The position numbers and the translations under genes are program-made. The notes below the pieces were generated by a model, which worked only from the letters and a program-made list of their open reading frames with translations, searched no databases and was not told the origin of the DNA. Shown one piece after another: positions 63,862 to 64,000 of a DNA stretch of 64,000 nucleotides (positions are counted from its first letter, which is position 1; every line of letters begins with the position of its first letter). Origin of the DNA: Bactericera cockerelli (Eukaryota > Arthropoda > Insecta > Hemiptera > Triozidae); contig CM044965.1 in NCBI GenBank assembly GCA_024516035.1, positions 24,344,165 through 24,408,164 of the forward strand, read 5' to 3'.

Positions 63862-64000
63862 GTTTATTATTGAATGTAGAAAGCACTAGGTAACTAAAAA
63901 CCGGTAAGTATTCTGTAGAAACCAATATTTCTTCTTTTTGTTAGATTATTGACTAGTTATTAGTTAAATATAGGTGAAATTTTCACAAAAAAAATGTGAT
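63862..64000 (-). other. 5' leader of the BEL/Pao element
   Basis: AT-rich leader upstream of gag on the minus strand. Primer-binding site and 5' LTR are not reached before the window ends. Confidence 0.6.

Overview
The window is animal nuclear DNA, most likely from an insect and possibly a hemipteran. The reasons are a large intron-rich gene, dense tRNA-derived SINEs, ATT-rich spacers, a mariner, a BEL/Pao retrotransposon and a Polinton. The species cannot be fixed from sequence alone. No bacterial-type gene organisation is present.

The host gene is roundabout (robo), the axon-guidance receptor, on the minus strand. Fifteen exons are recognisable from 53,423 down to position 1. They encode Ig2 to Ig5, three fibronectin III domains, the transmembrane segment and the start of the cytoplasmic tail with CC0/CC1-like tyrosine motifs. 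The Ig1/signal-peptide end lies beyond the right edge and the rest of the tail beyond the left edge. Exon phases agree throughout except at 19,425-19,556, which carries one base too many. The 3' tails of five robo exons, four of them with the 5' splice site, have been copied into the adjacent downstream intron. In the extreme case about 28 copies form a minisatellite (14,358-15,635).

The intron between the two Ig2 exons (19,557-53,269) is 33.7 kb long because of nested transposons. An RTE-tailed SINE is split at 19,909/48,803 by a 28.9-kb DNA transposon (19,910-48,802) with CACG(C/G)TGAAAAA ends, a 2-bp AG duplication, palindromic GCATAA-rich subterminal repeats and two genes: a SAM-domain protein and a zinc-finger transposase-like protein. 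The second gene is interrupted by a 17,330-bp Polinton/Maverick (28,356-45,685) with a perfect 6-bp duplication GATACC and ~911-bp terminal inverted repeats. The Polinton encodes a protein-primed DNA polymerase, a chromodomain integrase, a packaging ATPase, an adenovirus-type protease, major and minor capsid proteins, a phospholipase-A2-like protein, a DUF8207-like protein and several unknown ORFs. It therefore has both transposition and virion genes. A broken mariner sits in the left arm of the outer transposon.

The right end (57.8-64 kb) holds most of a minus-strand BEL/Pao retrotransposon, with a single 1,777-codon gag-pol ORF and a probable 3' LTR. The rest is intron filled with at least six SINE families, microsatellites and minisatellites. 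Assignments rest on reading motifs and splice sites by eye; boundaries may be off by a base or two.
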